This document shows, one piece after another, positions 63,237-64,000 of a DNA stretch of 64,000 nucleotides; position 1 is the first letter of the stretch, and each line of letters begins with the position of its first letter. A program made the translations under genes and the position numbers. The notes beneath the pieces are model-generated. The model saw only the letters and a list, made by a program, of their open reading frames with translations. It searched no databases and had not been told where the DNA came from. This DNA comes from Thioalkalicoccus limnaeus (GTDB taxonomy: Bacteria > Pseudomonadota > Gammaproteobacteria > Chromatiales > Chromatiaceae). The stretch is from contig NZ_JBDKXB010000016.1 in assembly GCF_041197575.1 (NCBI RefSeq), forward strand, positions 11,939 to 75,938, read 5' to 3'.

Positions 63237-63660
63237 CGGCGTGTCTCCGGCTGGGCAAGGGGAGGGGGCGAGTACCGTCCTGGCTGGGCGTGTTGCGCTG
63301 CACAATCGAGGATTGTCGTAGCATAGCCGGAATGCATGACGAGGGTGTGACCGTGGAGGACGGAGCGACAAGGCTGACATTCCGACCCGCGCAGCCGATT
63401 TGCATCTTGGGGCGTTTACACCATACTCCACTCAGGGAAGCTGGATGCGCCGCAAGGCTTTCGTGGGGTTTGATCGGGTGGCGACAAGTCCATACCGCTA
63501 TGTGGACCGACCGACAGCTGGAGGATCGGAAACGCCCAAAACGTGGTCTGTCTCCATTTCTTATCAAATACTTGCCCCACTTCCCGAGGTCGATCTGGCC
63601 CGAAAATCGAGAAATCCAGGGTCGAATAGTCGAAGTCGGGCTAGAACACGCGGCCTTGCC
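63237..63660. other. Intergenic stretch before the transposase remnant
   Basis: About 424 bases. Open frames are present on both strands, the longest of 143 codons on the plus strand (63290-63721), but none resembles a known protein or has a good ribosome binding site. Base composition drops towards AT at 63520-63640, compatible with a transposon edge or promoter. Confidence 0.4.
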
Positions 63661-64000
63661 AGGCCGCACTGGCCCCAGTTCTTCTCCGACCGCAAGCGCC
63701 TGGATGGGCAGCTCGGGATGAGCGTGGTGCTGCACACCTGGGGCGAGACCCTGGTGTGCCACGTTCACCTGCATTGCCTGGTGCCTGGCGGGGCGCTCGG
63801 CGCCGACGGCACCTGGCACCCTGATGGCCCGCGACTGGGTGGTCTACTCCAAGCCCTGCCTCACCCACACCGAGACGGTCGTCGACGACCCTGGGCGCTA
63901 CAGCCACCGCATTGCGCTGAGCGACGCGCGGCTCGTGAACTTCGACGGCGAGCGCGTTGCCTTGCGCTACAAGGACTACCGCGACGGCGCGCGACAGAAA
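63661..64000 (+). pseudogene. IS91-family transposase remnant (continues past window edge)
   Basis: Two homology blocks of an IS91/IS801-type rolling-circle transposase in different frames. Block A (63661-63825) reads FFSDRKRLDGQLGMSVVLHT and HVHLHCLVPGGALGADGTW, with the His-X-His metal site. Block B (63830-64000) reads DWVVYSKPCLTHTETVVDD, GRYSHRIALSDARLVNFDGE and RYKDYRDG. The roughly 100 residues expected between them are missing and the frame changes at about 63826, so the gene is deleted and dead. The N-terminus is also absent. Confidence 0.85.

Noticed and set aside
63290..63721. 143-codon plus-strand ORF before the transposase remnant
   Set aside because: No ribosome binding site, no recognisable motif, and its 3' part overlaps the transposase homology in another frame.

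Overview
The window is GC-rich (roughly two-thirds G+C by eye) chromosomal DNA from a gammaproteobacterium. The run gyrA-serC-(serA)-pheA-hisC-tyrA, the pairs cysM-rlmD and lapB-pyrF, and a native Thr at GyrA position 83 all fit that class. An anaerobic or phototrophic, storage-polymer-forming lineage such as the purple sulfur bacteria (Chromatiales) is my best guess, but it is inference only. Nearly all of the DNA is chromosomal coding sequence. No rRNA, tRNA or CRISPR array was recognised, and the only clear mobile element is a decayed IS91-type transposase at the right edge.

Layout. 1-2.0 kb: RND efflux permease (cut by the left edge) and its adaptor. 2.1-8.1 kb: class A penicillin-binding protein, ArsR regulator, HrpB helicase, small membrane protein. 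8.3-16 kb: ManC-type mannose-1-P guanylyltransferase, NmrA-like reductase, YchF, HPF/RaiA-like factor, DMT exporter, a minus-strand Hpt-mepA-unknown operon. 16.2-18.5 kb: cysM-rlmD. 18.7 kb: an unlisted 59-aa ORF with a strong ribosome binding site. 19.2-27.4 kb: gyrA and serine/aromatic amino acid genes. 27.4-29.9 kb: promoter, long structured leader, an MgtC C-terminal-like domain protein and mgtE. 30-32 kb: PilZ protein and two unknown envelope proteins. 32.4-36.4 kb: lapB-pyrF, galU, phoU. 36.5-42.1 kb: SMR exporter, a very large FAD/Fe-S oxidoreductase, a possible frameshifted Cys-rich small gene, exported-looking Pcm. 42.3-46.8 kb: reduced MoxR-BatD pair and DUF3422. 46.8-54 kb: HTH-ferredoxin-reductase fusion, truncated Phd antitoxin, PutA, TetR, DUF457. 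54.1-63.2 kb: one minus-strand operon with MaoC-Pta fusion, AckA, FabI-like reductase, DUF3141 protein, esterase, CoA-transferase. 63.7-64 kb: transposase remnant.

How genes work together. The 19-27 kb block makes serine, phenylalanine and tyrosine precursors. The ancestral continuation aroA-cmk-rpsA-ihfB-lapA is absent between tyrA and lapB; magnesium-transport and envelope genes sit there instead. The 54-63 kb operon joins acyl-phosphate, acyl-CoA and free acid interconversion (Pta, AckA, CoA-transferase) to enoyl/hydroxyacyl chemistry (MaoC, FabI-like) and to a DUF3141 protein whose Cys-Asp-His arrangement and surrounding motifs resemble polyhydroxyalkanoate (PHA) synthase. I regard this operon as the most interesting system in the window. 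Other unusual items are a MoxR ATPase with a degenerate Walker B next to BatD, without DUF58/BatA/BatB, and an excisionase-like HTH fused to a ferredoxin-dependent reductase.
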